The notes: a model not told the origin generated them from the letters alone. DNA of 64,000 bases from Pycnopodia helianthoides (GCA_032158295.1 CM063255.1:16396094-16460093); one strand, 5' to 3'; positions 50,902-63,900 are shown, numbered from the stretch's first letter. Made by a program: numbers and translations.

Positions 50902-52659
50902 ACAAGGCGGGACACTCCGATTAGACGTTGGGAATAAGTAGGGGCTTATGGACCCTTGTCATGCTGCCACCATCTTGGTCACGTTCCCCGTATCTAGTAA
51001 CAGTAATGGATGCAAATATTCATTGTGTAAAAGAAGGAACCGGACCATTTCCCTTCCAGCCTCGGTTCGATTACATTGGGTTGAAAGACCGCATCAAGAT
51101 GACCGCATCATGATCAAGGTCTACAGTATTCTGATTTATTCTGGATATACTGTGGAAATAATGTATCCTTGATTTGTGACCTTTGACATTCCAAGATTCA
51201 GACGAGGTCATGGCGGCAGTCAAACCGGGGTCCATTGTTGTGCTTTAGAAAGCTTTTTAGAAATTAGGCAAATGTAAACCACGTGATCTTTTTTTTTTTT
51301 TAACTTAAGCTGGTAACCCGTTTTATGCTTAACAATATTGTTCTGTGCTTAGCAGCTTGGATGGAATGTGGCCAATGTTTAGCTACAAGGGCAATGTTGC
51401 GCTGTCCAAGATAAACAGCGCATCAAGCAATCAAGTTCCACTCGTTTTGCCTGAACCGAGAAAGCGCACTCGTTGACTCGGCTGTATTTATTATCACCGA
51501 TTAGATTTCTTGGCCGTTAAATTAATTTCAGATGAACCGTCGCAATTTGCCGGGTAGGGAGAGGAAGAAAGAAAAAAAAATATCCGCAACCTTGAGTTGG
51601 GAAACAATTATCTGGATTTGCCAGAATCCCGTCTGGGTACGGACTGTATCTCAAACCTTAATTGGATGTGTTTGGATCGAAATTAATGGCGATGCACTGT
51701 GTGTTTTAATGGCGCGGCGAAGGAACTATACCTTGCGTCAGACGTTTTTGTTTATAAAGCGTTACATACGAAGTGTGGATCTGAGAACAGAAGAAGGTCA
51801 CATAGTGTAGGGACTTGAAACTCTATGTGGACTTCACACGTCCAACAGTGTTTTTTTTGTTACAATGTTGAAGAAATGTTTTTTTAAGTGTTACAGAAGA
51901 AAATGTCCACAGAGTGTATGCAAAGGAATGTCCACAGAGTGTATGCAAACCCCAGTGTGTGACAAAGGAATGTTCCAGATGTTATGGCACACACTATATT
52001 TGATTTAACTTTTTGGAGGAGTAAATCCATTTCAAGGCCCGACGCTTCGTTCTTGAAGGGCAAGGCAGGTCTTTCTTATTAGGTCTTTCTGGTAGGCAAG
52101 TTTGTGCTGGAACATTTCAAGGGGCACCCGAGGGAACGACCGAATACATTGAGGCAATTGCCTTTTTTGCCGCTGGTGAATCATTCCACCATCCCTATAG
52201 TTTTCAGTAAATACACCAAACAACCAACCGGTGAAAAGTTCATCATGTTCTAGGTGCGTAAGTTTATTTCGGGCTTATTTCGATGGCGATTATCTAACTA
52301 AAGGGGAGGCTTCAAATGTTTTTGTTGTTTTTTTCTTGCTGACGGTAAATTTATCTGGAGGGTTGGTATTATAGCTTCGAATTTTGCGTAAATTTGTATA
52401 GGGTTGACCTCTTATCTTGGTGTTTCAACACATTGACACAAAATACTTTTAACAAAAGGGTACCGGGTTGTTTGACATAGCGAGGACGTCCTCGCTTCGA
52501 TGTCGTGTATACAAAACCAATATAGGGACGTCGCTCTAAATACAGACGTTGCCCCTAGATTTACCTTGCCGACATAGTCGTGCGTATATAATAGGAAGTA
52601 ACTATTTGCTATTTTTATGGGAGGATCGAGTGTTGGCGCTCAAAAGCACTGTTGTGATG

Positions 52660-52705
52660 GTATCGACGTTTCGACCAGTGAACTATGCTCGTCTTCATGA
52701 GAATG
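52660..52705 (-). mobile_element. Penelope-like element trace, minus strand
   Basis: ATCGACGTTTCGACCAGTGA followed by CTCGTCTTCATGAGAATGAG is the reverse-oriented form of the 47818 motif. No coding remains are seen. Confidence 0.4.
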
Positions 52706-52862
52706 AGCAGTTGCTTCCCAGTAATAATTACTTCAGATTATTCGCGCCTTGAAAAGCTTTATACAGCAAAAATGCTGTGTGTATTTTGAACCGTATTGAA
52801 TACACGTTGATAAAATTTGATTCAAGGTTTTGGTAATAGTTTTTTTCATACTTCTTTTCTTT

Positions 52863-53267
52863 AAAGACAGGGTATACTTTTAGTAATTACTCCACAAGTT
52901 CATGACCGTGAAACTTACTTGGTAAATAGCACTGGAGAGCTATTTGTATTATATACCATGGTTAGAAGCTACCCCCTTTGAAGTAATGTAGTTTTAGAGA
53001 AAAAGGTAATTTTTCACCCCAAATTTTTTGAACCAATCTGAGAAAGGTGTCAGGCAGGCATGAAGCTTTTTTTCTGGCATCTGAAGGCACACATGCAAGA
53101 AGGGTGTTATTGTTTTGTTTTGTTTTGTCATTATTTGTTTGCAACTTCAATGACCAATTGAGCCCAAATTTTCACAGGCTTGTGATTTTATGCATACGTC
53201 GGGATCACCATGTGGGAATATTAGTCTCTGAAAATTGCACAAAAAGTATACCATGCATGCCTTTTAT
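52863..53267. repeat. MITE family B copy (inverted)
   Basis: It contains ACTTACTTGGTAAATAGCAC, TTTGAAGTAATGTAGTTTTA, CACAGGCTTGTGATTTTATG and AATATTAGTCTCTGAAAATT in reversed family B order. Confidence 0.75.
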
Positions 53268-54090
53268 TGCATTTATCAAAAACTGTATGATAATGATTGA
53301 CTGTCCCCCACCCAAACCAATCATGTATCGGACATTTATAAACAACCAAGTTCGCCATGACGTCCATGGAACCTAAATGTTGTCATTTCTCATGGGTTAA
53401 TAAGTCAGTTTTCAGAATTGTAATTTGACAAAAATGACGAGCAAGACCAAGGATAGATGGACGTTGTAGTAATTAGCTATCTACAAACGAACATGTTGAA
53501 CGTCTATAGCCGTATAGCCGTGTGTCTGTATAGCTCTACACCAATCAGACGATGGGTGGTAATTTCACACGCACACATCTGTCAAAGTGGTACAAAATAT
53601 GCAAAATGCCAAGAAATTGTCCATACATCAGAATAATGAGACGCTAGAATTTACCAGACCGTTACTAACGGTACCTGAAAAACCGTAAATGGTGCGTAAA
53701 AAACTACACCAGAAAGTTGTTTGACATGAGCCTGTGAAATGATTGTTGTGACGCCGTCGTGTGGGACACGGCATTGCCAGGGGGACACACGTTGAACAAA
53801 AGAGCGGGAACCTAGATGGGGGAAAGTGTTCAAATTACTGTTTGATCGAGAGATCTGCGGGTAGGTCATTTCGATTGATTGGTTTAGGTTCACGGCTGCG
53901 GTATTGTATGCTGAGACGAAATCAATGGAGTGGAATTCGATACAGAAGTGAAACTAGTAGGTAGACACTCTCATACCGTGCCATTGTCTGGTGGTACGAC
54001 AATTTAACCTATAGACAACTACGGGTTAATTCCATGAAGCCCCTAAGCTTACGGAGCGGTCCTTAGCAGAACATCTATTCCATGACAGCT

Positions 54091-54357
54091 GGGCCCTATT
54101 TTTATAGCTTAACAGCCGATTTTTTGCTTACTGTGTGAGTTTCCACTTCATAGCAATGCCAACCGTAAGCGAACGAAAAGGCATGCTAATATTACAGTGC
54201 TTACTGTATGAAAATTAATGACGTAACAATGCAGATCCATGGTGAACGCGCAAGCTGGCTGCCTAATTTTCCTGCTAACGCTTTATAAGCAAATTATTCA
54301 GCTACAGTAAGCACACACATTTGCTTACCGTTAAGCAGCGCTCTGAAAAATGGGCCC
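54091..54357. repeat. MITE family A-like, longer variant
   Basis: The ends are GGGCCCTATTTTTATAGCTT and GCTCTGAAAAATGGGCCC. The interior has TTGCTTACTGTGTGAGTTTC and GCTTACCGTTAAGCAGCG. Length is 267 bp. Confidence 0.75.
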
Positions 54358-54513
54358 TGAAAGCGAAACACTAGCGGACGCCTCTTACAAGCTACTCAGT
54401 GTCGCAACAATGCAAATCCATCGTGAACGCGCACGCGCGTTCTCACATTTTTGAACATTATTATAAGGTTGAACACTTTTACAGATTGTACACGTATCGT
54501 ACACGTGTTGGTA

Positions 54514-54770
54514 AGGCCTGCGCTAAACGTCGCACTTTTGCCGAGCCGAACTCAAATGTTTTCAGTTCGATGGCGACACGGCAAGAGCGCGACGTTTGTC
54601 ACCATGTCGTGCCGCTACCGTGTAGCACGGCAGGGCTTGCCGTGCTACACGGCAGTGCCGAACTTAAATAAAAGGTTTGCGCTAAACGTCGCTCTTTTGT
54701 CGAATTTAATTCCTAATTTTACAACTGTTTGAGTTCGACACGAAAAACGTGCGACGTTTAGCGCAGGCCT
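54514..54770. repeat. Palindromic element (AGGCCTGCGCTAAACGTCGCAC ends)
   Basis: The inverted ends are AGGCCTGCGCTAAACGTCGC and GCGACGTTTAGCGCAGGCCT. An internal CCGTGTAGCACGGCA/TGCCGTGCTACACGG hairpin is at 54618-54652, and a second GCGCTAAACGTCGC lies at 54680. Confidence 0.92.
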
Positions 54771-55324
54771 AAGTCCTTGCGTTACGCGCATGCGTATCTG
54801 CTACACACACAAAGTTTTCACTACTTATGGCTCCGAAAGCTGGCATCCGTAAATCTGAGAAGACCTGTCGACTTTGAAAAACGTATTTAAAAGCCAAGTC
54901 AAATAATAAACTTTTCTTGCATAAATTGTCAAAGAAAAAAATGTAACTCTAAATGTTCAGTGTAGCTCCCATGGGCTTCTGGTAATCAGTGGATTCCATT
55001 TTCATCACGGGCTCTTAATCTGTTGACATTATAAAACATTGTTAGAAATTACCCCCTTTGGAGTAATAGTTTTAGAGAAAGACGTTATTTGCACCCAGAA
55101 ATTTGAATCTGATGAAAGCTTCAGACGTGAAGCCTTTCTCAGGCATTCTGACAGCACACAACATGCAACAATGAAGGGCGATTTTTTTCCCCCAATATTT
55201 TCTTGCAACTTCGATGACCAATTGAGCTAAAAATGTTCATTTGTTTTTGTATGCATAATGTTGGGATACACCAAGTGAGGATACTGGTCTTTGACAATAA
55301 AAAAAATTGCCTAATAGGCTTTAA

Positions 55325-55443
55325 AGCACATAATTATATGGGAAGTACGTAATTCTATGGGAAGTAAGCACATAATTATATGGGAAGTACGTAATTCTAT
55401 GGGAAGTAAGCACATAATTCTATGGGCAGTAAGCACATAATTC
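55325..55443. repeat. Tandem repeat, 42 bp unit
   Basis: The unit AGCACATAATTATATGGGAA plus GTACGTAATTCTATGGGAAGTA occurs twice, then in a shortened third form. It directly follows a family B-like element (55030-55320). Confidence 0.9.
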
Positions 55444-56448
55444 CGCGGTAAGCAGAGCCATGAAATTGACCCAGGATTGACCCAAATCACCTGACGTCAT
55501 CACGACAAGAAATCTTGGTTGCATTATTTTGGTAAGCAATTTTATGAAGAAAAACAAAACCCAAACCGGTCCTTTAATACTTTTCCCAAGCTATTTGTGA
55601 CTTGAAGGAATCTGTCTCCATGGCAGGATGAGTTTTGACTCGGTTTAAAGTGCTTCGATACTATTCAAGATGAAAGCTGCTCAAAGTGTAGCCCAAACAT
55701 CTGACGTCACACTTCGAGGCTCGTGTTTTACGCCAGAGACCGGCTTTGAGCGTTTGGAGGAATCCTGACAAACGCACCTTTGACCTCGCATCCCATTGCG
55801 GTCTTGCAGATAGGGGGACCAGTTGGACAGGGGCCAGTAGCAGTGACCATCTCTTTGATTAATAGACCGGTGCCTGTCCTTATCCTTGCGTATAAGGACA
55901 GCGTACCAGTCTACTCAAAGTAAAGCCCAATCCCCCTGTGATGTGACATCCGTTGTGGGGTTCAACCATGCTACATTAAAATGTCGTGTAACACCTCCAT
56001 GTACCCACAGCACAATAGTTTAATGCATGATGGGACGTCGAGTTACATTCCAACATTGATGCAAGACATTGATGTTAAACAGCTTCTGCTGATCTTGTTT
56101 TTTTTCTGTATCAAGATGTTGAAATAAATGTAGGTCCCACGAGGCCAATATGAAGTAATTCCGCATAATGTACCAGTATGTAAATACAGTCGTACGAGTG
56201 CAATGTTGACCCAACACCGGGTCAGATTACAATACACTCACATCATCCAAGGAGGCAGTATTGAACGAGTGCGTTTACCTGACTGTGTAAAAGAAAAGCA
56301 GCGGGATGCGGTGATGTATAATACCAAGGTTAAGGACTGATTGATGCACCTCATAGCCTGGTCTTTCTTCAAGACGCGTATGTTGGTAATATCCCACGAT
56401 GCACCGCCGATCGCCGCAACGGGAGCGTCTTGAACGTCTCGATACAAG

Positions 56449-56512
56449 TCTATACACCATAACCCGTCATTTCGGGGGTTGTCTATACCATAACCCGTCA
56501 TTCCGGGGGTTG
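56449..56512. repeat. Tandem duplication of CATAACCCGTCATTTCGGGGGTT
   Basis: Two copies of about 32 bp (CTATACACCATAACCCGTCA ... / CTATACCATAACCCGTCATT ...) stand next to each other. They differ at two or three positions. Confidence 0.85.
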
Positions 56513-58757
56513 CCGGTGGAAAACGTTAAAACCACATCTTGAACACAGTCGCCCGGACATGCGTCCTCTCTGCAAACATGGCGTCAAGGTCAAAACTAAC
56601 TGTTGACCCGATTCAATGACGTCACCACACCATAGATGTTGCTTTTGCCATTTCCAGTCAGATACCCCGTGTGTTTCTGTGAATACAGTGCGCATTTCTA
56701 GAGGACGCGCAGGCAGTTAGACGCGCACTCAACCTCGTTCCCAGTTGTGTATGATCTTGCCGCGCCATTTACCCCTCACAATGCCTTGCTCTATCATAGT
56801 GACGAGAGGTATCGATACGGTGCGCTGCCCACGGTTATAGCGAGGCTAGATGCGCACCATGACGTTGCATGCATTGACTCTCAAAATGGCAGACAATGGG
56901 CAGTGTGACGTCAAGTACAAGTGGCCAATCAAAGACAATTTAACTTCTTACTCCAATTACATGATATTTGAGCTGATTACAGTTGCGGATATACGCACCA
57001 TTTTTCTGTTTTTACCAACTTTGTATATGTAGCTGTGAACTTGAGGTGACACAGGTTTACATTTTGGGTCGGTAAGATTACATTTATGGCCCTACGTGGC
57101 ACCGAATGCTGGCAGGAGACCAAAAGCAACATGGCCCCTGCAATCCTGAAAGGTTTTCGAGGATGTACCGTCATTAGTCGATTGTAGAGTGGAAGTGAAT
57201 TGCTCTTGAGCGCAGCTGTGCGTAGCACTCGATATATGCAATTAAAAAGCACAGCCCGGTCACATCGGACACTACCAACAAAAATTTATCAACGGTCGGA
57301 AAAAAAGCATGGATATCATTTTGTTTACCAACGGCTGATTCATTATAGGTTATTTATGCATATCTGGGTTGTCTGCTACTTGACAATTAGCGGTCCCCCC
57401 TCCTTCACTTTGACGTCTACAAACCAAACATGACAATACGGAAGCCGGTCGCGGCTGTTGCATGTTTCACTTCTTTGAAACATGCAGTACTGTTTTTAAA
57501 TGCATTTTTTTTTTTATATACAGTCAACTATTTTGCACTCTGCGTAAGTCGTGCTGTTCAAATAGCTATTTATATTGCCGATGGGAAACCTGGAAGATGA
57601 CGCGCTTTTCGAATTTCCGATTTCAAGCAAAATACTAATTCAAGGCAAGAACATATTTATAAAATCACTTTTAAAAAAGCTTAAAAGGTTTCCTGTTTCC
57701 TGTAAAATATGATCTCTTGAAATGTCTAATACTTAAAAGCGGAAGTTGTTAAACATCGGGGTACAACCTATCTTTTATATTATTTTCATAAATATATTGT
57801 ATTCTCCGTGGTGTAAAACCGCAGTTTAAAGGGTACCTGACTAAATTTGACTGGTAACCTCGGTTTGATCCAATAGGACTTAGCAGAACGATTCTTGAGT
57901 AGCGGTATACCAAATGGCTGCTTGAACACTGCTCCCTATCTGGCTTCCTGACGTTTTAATGAAGTGAGTGTGAAAAACACTTCTAACCATCAGTCTCGTT
58001 TTGATCTCATGGATATTTAGTAAATAAATTGCCGTTTAATAATTACGCATTAATATATGCAGAGAAATCACACGAATCACCAGATGCATTGCCCCTTTTG
58101 TATGCGGAGATTCAACTTTGACCTAAATGGATGTCGCAAGTAGCTGTTTTGCAGCGATTCAGCTTTATACGCGTGCGCAAGCTTTGCCAGAATGTCAACT
58201 CGACCAATAGAATCCATTGACTTATTGCAGAGTGTCTCGCACCCGCAACCGTAGTGTTCGCTTCATGATCCGACTCACACTTATTGATTTAAAGTCTCTA
58301 ATTAAATGTGTGTGGTGATCAATTTAATTACAGTTGGTCGATATACCTTGGCCGTGACCTCATCGTGGTTGATTGGGCCGACCAAAAATATGGACAGGGA
58401 GTTTTTCCCCATACTCAATAATTCTGTACCTAGCTAATGAAACTTTTCTTCGTAGTCGTATCTCAATGAAAAATAGTCTTTCATTTGATTGTTGTCGACT
58501 CGTACTTGCATTAAAGTACCCCTGCCCGGTAGGCGTATTCGTAGCTCATACCCTGTGTTTTTTCTTTTACTCGTACTTGTACCCATAAAAAAAACCATAC
58601 CCAGATAAAATAGCAACGTATCTTACTCACAAAGGGTACTTGAGCTCGTTCTCTGGTGTTTTTTTCTGTAGGCCCAATCGTACTCATACTCGTTACTCAT
58701 AAAAATGTACTCGTATACTCACATACAAATGTCTTGCATCTTATTTGTACCCCTATA

Positions 58758-59154
58758 TTAAATGCACTGGACACTATTGGTAATTACTTAAAATAATTGT
58801 TAGCATAAAAACTTACTTGGTAACGAGCAATGGAGAGCTGTTGATAGTATAAAACATTGTGAGAAACGGCTCCCTCTGAAGTAACGTAGTTTTTGAAGTA
58901 ATTTCTCAGTAAAATATTTGAATTGATTTTGAGACCTCACGCGTGAGGTCTCGAAATCGAAATCAAGCATCTGAAAGCACACAACTTCGTGTGACAACAT
59001 GGACAAGGGTGTTTTTTCTTCCATTATTATCTCGCAACTTCGACAACCAATTGAGTTCAAATTTTCACAGGTTTGTTATTTTGTGCATATGTTGAGATAC
59101 ACCAAGTGAGAAGACTGGTCTTTGACAATTACCAAAGGTGTCCAGTGTCTTTAA
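58758..59154. mobile_element. MITE family B copy inside the GTACTC repeat
   Basis: It has full ends (TTAAATGCACTGGACACTAT / GGTGTCCAGTGTCTTTAA). The central palindrome GAGACCTCACGCGTGAGGTC is intact. The flanking repeat continues on both sides. Confidence 0.92.
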
Positions 59155-59312
59155 GTACAATTATGTTGTACAATCATGTTGTATTTGTGCCAAAAAAACC
59201 CACTTGCTTTCGTACTGGGTTTTCCTTCTGTAGGCGTACTCGTACTCGTACTCATACTCAATACTCATAAAAATGTACTGGTACTCACATATCTTGCATC
59301 TTATTTCTACCC

Positions 59313-59654
59313 TTAAAGGCCCTGTACACTATTGGTAAGATCGAAAAACACAATGTTCACAGATTCACACATAAATTACATGATTTAAAGTAAGTAATGG
59401 TAGAAAGGGTTCCCTAAAATATTTCTGCCTAAAATGCTATCGTTTCTGAGAAACGAGTAAAACAATAGTAATTATCGCGCGCGATAATTTGAAAAAACAG
59501 AAAACACATAAGATCTCTTTTCACTATTTTCTTGTGACCTCGATGACCTATTGAGCTCAAACTTTCACATGTTTGTTTGTTCATGCATATGTTTAATCAC
59601 ACAAAATGTGGACACTGATTTTGAGCTGTTACCAAAAGTGTACAATACCTTTAA
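59313..59654. mobile_element. MITE family B variant inside the GTACTC repeat
   Basis: The ends are TTAAAGGCCCTGTACACTAT and AGTGTACAATACCTTTAA, inverted. The interior has AACAATAGTAATTATCGCGC and a GCGCGCGATAA palindrome. Confidence 0.88.
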
Positions 59655-60539
59655 GTACAATTGTGTTGTAAAATCGTGTTGTGTTTGTGCAAAAAAAAAA
59701 CCACTTGGTTTCGTACTGGGGTGTTTTTTTTCTGTAGGCCCACTCGTACTCATAACTCAATACTCATAAAATTGTACTCGTACTTACATAAAATATCTTG
59801 AATCTTACTTTCTTTCTTATATTGTTGTAATCGTACTCACAAACAAGTTGTTGAACTTGTACTCGGGTGTTTGTGTGCACTCGTACTTGTACTCGATACT
59901 CATACTCAAAAGAATGTACTCGTGCTCACCGGGATATAATTATTTGTTAGTTTGGGAACCTGTGACCTCCAAGTTTACGTGCCGGTGCACTACCAACTGA
60001 GCTATCTAGCCCTTTATGAGATTATTATGGTGGACACATTGCGAGGGAACTTTTCTGTTTGGGTAAATCTGTTTGTATACCCAAACCGAAAAGTGTTTTT
60101 ACCTTTTTTTCAAAACTGCTACTTAAGTCAATATCTTTGATTATTAAGAGTGTTTTTTATGGACTTGTAAACTTGTGATAACAAAATGTCTTGTACTCGT
60201 ACAGTAAAAATAGAAAAGTACTCGTCTTTGTATCATAACTAAGTATTCAAGCTTTCTCACGTTCGAATTTACACATGGACTCGCACCCACAGAAACAAAA
60301 GTCATGTACTCGTGACATAAATGTCTTGTGCTCGTAAAGTACACCCATACTCGTACTCGTACTCAACGAAATTGTAAAAACCCAGACGTGTACTTGTAGA
60401 AATCACTCAGCCAAAGTTTTGCTTTGAACATCACTACTGGTGACGGCGTTGTCGGGGTCGTTTAAAGGCAAATTAAACCTTTGTTTTTTTGGACCGTTTG
60501 ATTGTTTTAATCCTATATAAATGTAGATAGATACAAGAA

Positions 60540-60862
60540 AACTAACCTGTGAAAATTTCATTTCAAAAGGTGGTCGCGTTTTTGAAATATAGCCAAAATC
60601 CTCTGCGAATAATGTCCGCGCATAAAAAATAATCCCTAATAGGAATACACGATCTGAGAAATTGTTCTGAGAGAAATATTTCTCAGATTCAATTTTGGGG
60701 GGATAAAAACTTACATATTTTTCCATGTCCACATTATTTGGAACTGAAATATTTATCACAATGCTTTATACTATCGAAAGCTGCTGTACTTCTAACCAAG
60801 TCAGTTTTTACTGCCATTAATCTTTAGAGTGATTACAAATCGTATACCTTCCCTTTAAAAAA
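60540..60862. repeat. Dispersed repeat, family E, copy 2
   Basis: It matches 47880-48195 in order and direction, including GTGATTACAAATCGTATACC TTCCCTTTAA at the end. Confidence 0.85.
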
Positions 60863-60956
60863 AGTGCGGATGGTTCAAGGTTGACTCCACTTTTAAAGTC
60901 GTCCTTTAATTTCACGGACTACAGTCACGGAGCAAAGAATCGAAGTGGGTCTAGGT

Positions 60957-61287
60957 TAAAGGGTGTGTACAGCATTGTTGAGATTGAAAAATATAAATGT
61001 TCACAGATTTGCACGTAACTTACATGGCATAAAGATGGTCCCTGGTGGTAAACTTCCCTTGAAATAGTTTTGCTTGAAAGGCTATAGTTTCTTTTAGGAA
61101 ATGTGCCCAAAACAAGGGTTTGAAAACAGTGAAAACATATAATATAATGGGGTTTACTGTTTCCGCATGACTCGGTAGACCAGTTGGGCTTAACATTTCA
61201 CAGGTTTGTGATTTCATGTATATTTTGTGTCACATAAAGTGCGGATACGAGTCTTTGAACATGACCAATGTTGTACATGTGCTTTAA
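60957..61287. repeat. MITE family B-like copy
   Basis: The ends are TTAAAGGGTGTGTACAGCAT and CAATGTTGTACATGTGCTTT. The interior TATAAATGTTCACAGATTTG matches the 23190 variant. Confidence 0.8.
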
Positions 61288-62906
61288 GAGAACATCCCGG
61301 GAGAGACGCACGCGGCTTACTCTGTTCGAGAAATTGAGTTCACATTTGCACAACAGGATGTCGACACCGTCACTCATGCTTCAAGCATATATGACAAGCT
61401 TCTGTCTTTAAACAGAATGCTCGAAAAACTGACCAAATTTAAAACAGATCGTCCGGAAGAAACCAGGCTTTTAAGTTTACATTGTTTTAACATAGCACAC
61501 GGCTTCATGAAGTCCTCGTGTGTACACTATTCATGATGAATCGCCCGATTTGGGGCCGATTTGACCTCGAAACGATTTGATTTAAATGTTGAATTAATGT
61601 TTTTTTCTGGTTTCGAGAAAGTTACAAGCGTGACATTTTACAACTTTGCGTTTTTTTTACGAACTTCACTCAATTAACATACAAGTATGGTCAGTGGATT
61701 TACATATGCGTTTCGCTTTAGAACTATATGTACACTGGCTTCGATTTAGCATCGTGTAAATCGAATTACACATGTTATTATGCAGTACAATTCAACAAAC
61801 TTTAGCTGAAAAAACTAACATGCCTAAAGAATTCCACGCATGACGTGAGCCTGACCATCAGAACTATACACACAGTAGCAAACAAAAAATGGCCCTTTTG
61901 AATCTTTACAATTTGTTTCGCCATTGGATGTTATAGAATCTCGTTCCTTTGACTGCATTTTCATAAAAATGCCTAATGCGACAGACTGCGCGCAATTTGG
62001 TTGACACAAATACGCGGGGAGCGAAGAAGAATGGCCCACGAATCGGCAAAAAAAAAAAAAAAACAAAAAAACAAAAAACGAGCCCCCTTTTTTCCCGCCT
62101 GTATCCTCAGGATATCTGTGTTTGTATTGACACTGAATAGAAAAGCAAAGAAGCCAGGGAGTACGGGCGGGAAGTGCGTGCCGTTTCAATGCTAAATTTC
62201 CCGCGGGCACTTTTGACAATAATTTCTATAGGTCATAGTGCTCAATGGTTATTTTTTTTCATATGTATATATTTTTTTTTAGTTCCTAGTATTATTGGAC
62301 TGTTTGCTTCTCTGGTGTGTTTTTTTTGTGGACAGGGAGGGGGAATTGATGATTGATTATGGCTTCTTTTCCCCAACGGTTTTCCACCTTATTCCCCCTT
62401 TTTTTTGCATAATTTTCTTAAAGGCACTGTTATACCGTGGGATAAAACCCATTAACTGTATGAGGAAGATTTTTAAATATATATAGATATGTATAGGTCT
62501 AATCCAAATAATGTTCTGCATGACCTGGGTCTATTTTACCGCAATGTGTCACAGTCTCAACCGTGAAGTGCACAATTTTGTTTACCACAAACAAATCATT
62601 CCTTAGCAGAAACAACAAACCAACATGCCATGTTGTTGATAGTACTGAGCCCATGTCGCGCTATTAATGTTAATTCTTTTACTGGACAGTATATTTGTAC
62701 TTGTTAGCATTTTTCACAGTGGGTGACAGGTAAAAATAAAGTTTTACACGAAGTTGCCCTTGAGGTTGCAAAGTTGAAATTCCTTTGTGCAAAATTAAAA
62801 TTGCTTGAATATTAATTGAATTCTGAACAATGGTTCTTGATTTGTAGATATCTCTAAATACTTATGTTCATCTCTATTTTTACGGAGGTTTTGTCATCAC
62901 TTCCCC

Positions 62907-63070
62907 ATTTCATGGAGCTGCTAAAGCAAACAATATTTCTTAGAAATTAAGCAGAACACCAGTCACAGACTGTACATGTGACATGGTACTTTGGCTGGTA
63001 ACCTTATGCTGGTAATCATAACTGTGTGTGCTTAGCTACTTTTTGTGCATAACCAGCTCAGAAATTTTGA
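62907..63070. repeat. MITE family A copy
   Basis: The pieces CCATTTCATGGAGCTGCTAA, ACACCAGTCACAGACTGTAC and TTTGGCTGGTAACCTTATGC, with an eroded end, are in family A order. Confidence 0.75.
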
Positions 63071-63145
63071 CCCATTTTGTCATGGATTGTACCACCTCTA
63101 AAGCACGCAGACAACATTGTTGATTGTCAAAGAGCAGTAGATCTG

Positions 63146-63340
63146 GGCCCAATTTCATAGAGCTGCTTAAGCAGAAAAAAATTGCTTAATAAATTTTGCT
63201 TAGCAGAAATGAGCAGGATACCAGTCACAAATGGTATATGTGACATTGTATTTTGGCTGGTGACCTCATTCTGATGGGAAGCATAATTTAGTTGTGCTCT
63301 GTTACTTTTTGTGTGCTTTAAGAGCTGTATGAAATTGGGC
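63146..63340. repeat. MITE family A copy
   Basis: The ends are GGGCCCAATTTCATAGAGCT and GCTGTATGAAATTGGGC. The interior includes GCAGGATACCAGTCACAAAT and GGAAGCATAATTTAGTTGTG. Confidence 0.88.
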
Positions 63341-63349
63341 GTTGTACTT

Positions 63350-63900
63350 TATGCGACCCAACATATACATGAACTATTAACTAACCTGTGAAAGTTTAGG
63401 ATCAACAGGTCTTTGAAACCACGAGAAAATTGTTATCAAAAAAAACTATTGTGTTTTCAAGGTTTTCAAATATCGAAATTTGGACTCGCGTAATCAAAAC
63501 TAAACATTTTACTCGTTTCTCAAAAAGCTATTTAAAGATTTCAGGCCAAGGGATATTTAGGGGGAAGTTTTCCACCATGACCATCTTTGTACCATTAATT
63601 TATGGGCAAAACTGTGATATTCATATTTACACTCTTGTGCACGCCCTTTAAAGGTGTTATACAGTATTAATAAGGATAACAAAACAGCTGTGTTTTTAAG
63701 GCAGAATATACAGTTGGTAATTGTTAAAGGCTAGTATTCTCACTTGGTGTATCCAATTCCCAACATATACATTAAATAACAAACGTTTTTCACAATGTTT
63801 TATACTATCAACAAGCACTCAGGTGCTCCTTACCAAATGAGTTTTTATGGTAAAGTATTTCTTGAGTAATTACCTAAAGTATCCACTGCCTTTAATCTTA
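63350..63900. repeat. Family B-like elements at the window end
   Basis: 63350-63660 resembles the 32947 variant in reverse (AACTAACCTGTGAAAGTTTA, GTTTTCCACCATGACCATCT). 63690-63898 carries standard family B pieces (TTGTTAAAGGCTAGTATTCT, TTTTATACTATCAACAAGCA) and ends CACTGCCTTTAA. Confidence 0.7.

Larger units (their letters stand above)
58620..60400. repeat. GTACTCGTACTCAT-type repeat split by MITE insertions
   Basis: Blocks rich in GTACTCGTACTCATACTC and ATAAAAATGTACTCGTA lie at 58640-58755, 59230-59310, 59740-59935 and 60190-60370. Family B elements at 58758-59154 and 59313-59654 separate the first three blocks. A tRNA-like SINE trace is at 59955-60030. Confidence 0.85.

Noticed and set aside
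51532..51810. 92-codon ORF, Arg/Lys-rich start
   Set aside because: No domain, no splice context and no partner exons; the composition is that of random AT-rich DNA.
55660..55850. Minus-strand open frame with GHCYWPLSNWSPYLQDRNGM
   Set aside because: It suggests a Cys/Trp-rich extracellular module, but no convincing acceptor or donor and no following exon were found.
56498..56695. Minus-strand ORF considered as the FKBP signal-peptide exon
   Set aside because: There is no hydrophobic signal sequence and no donor in phase 0 matching the 44497 exon.
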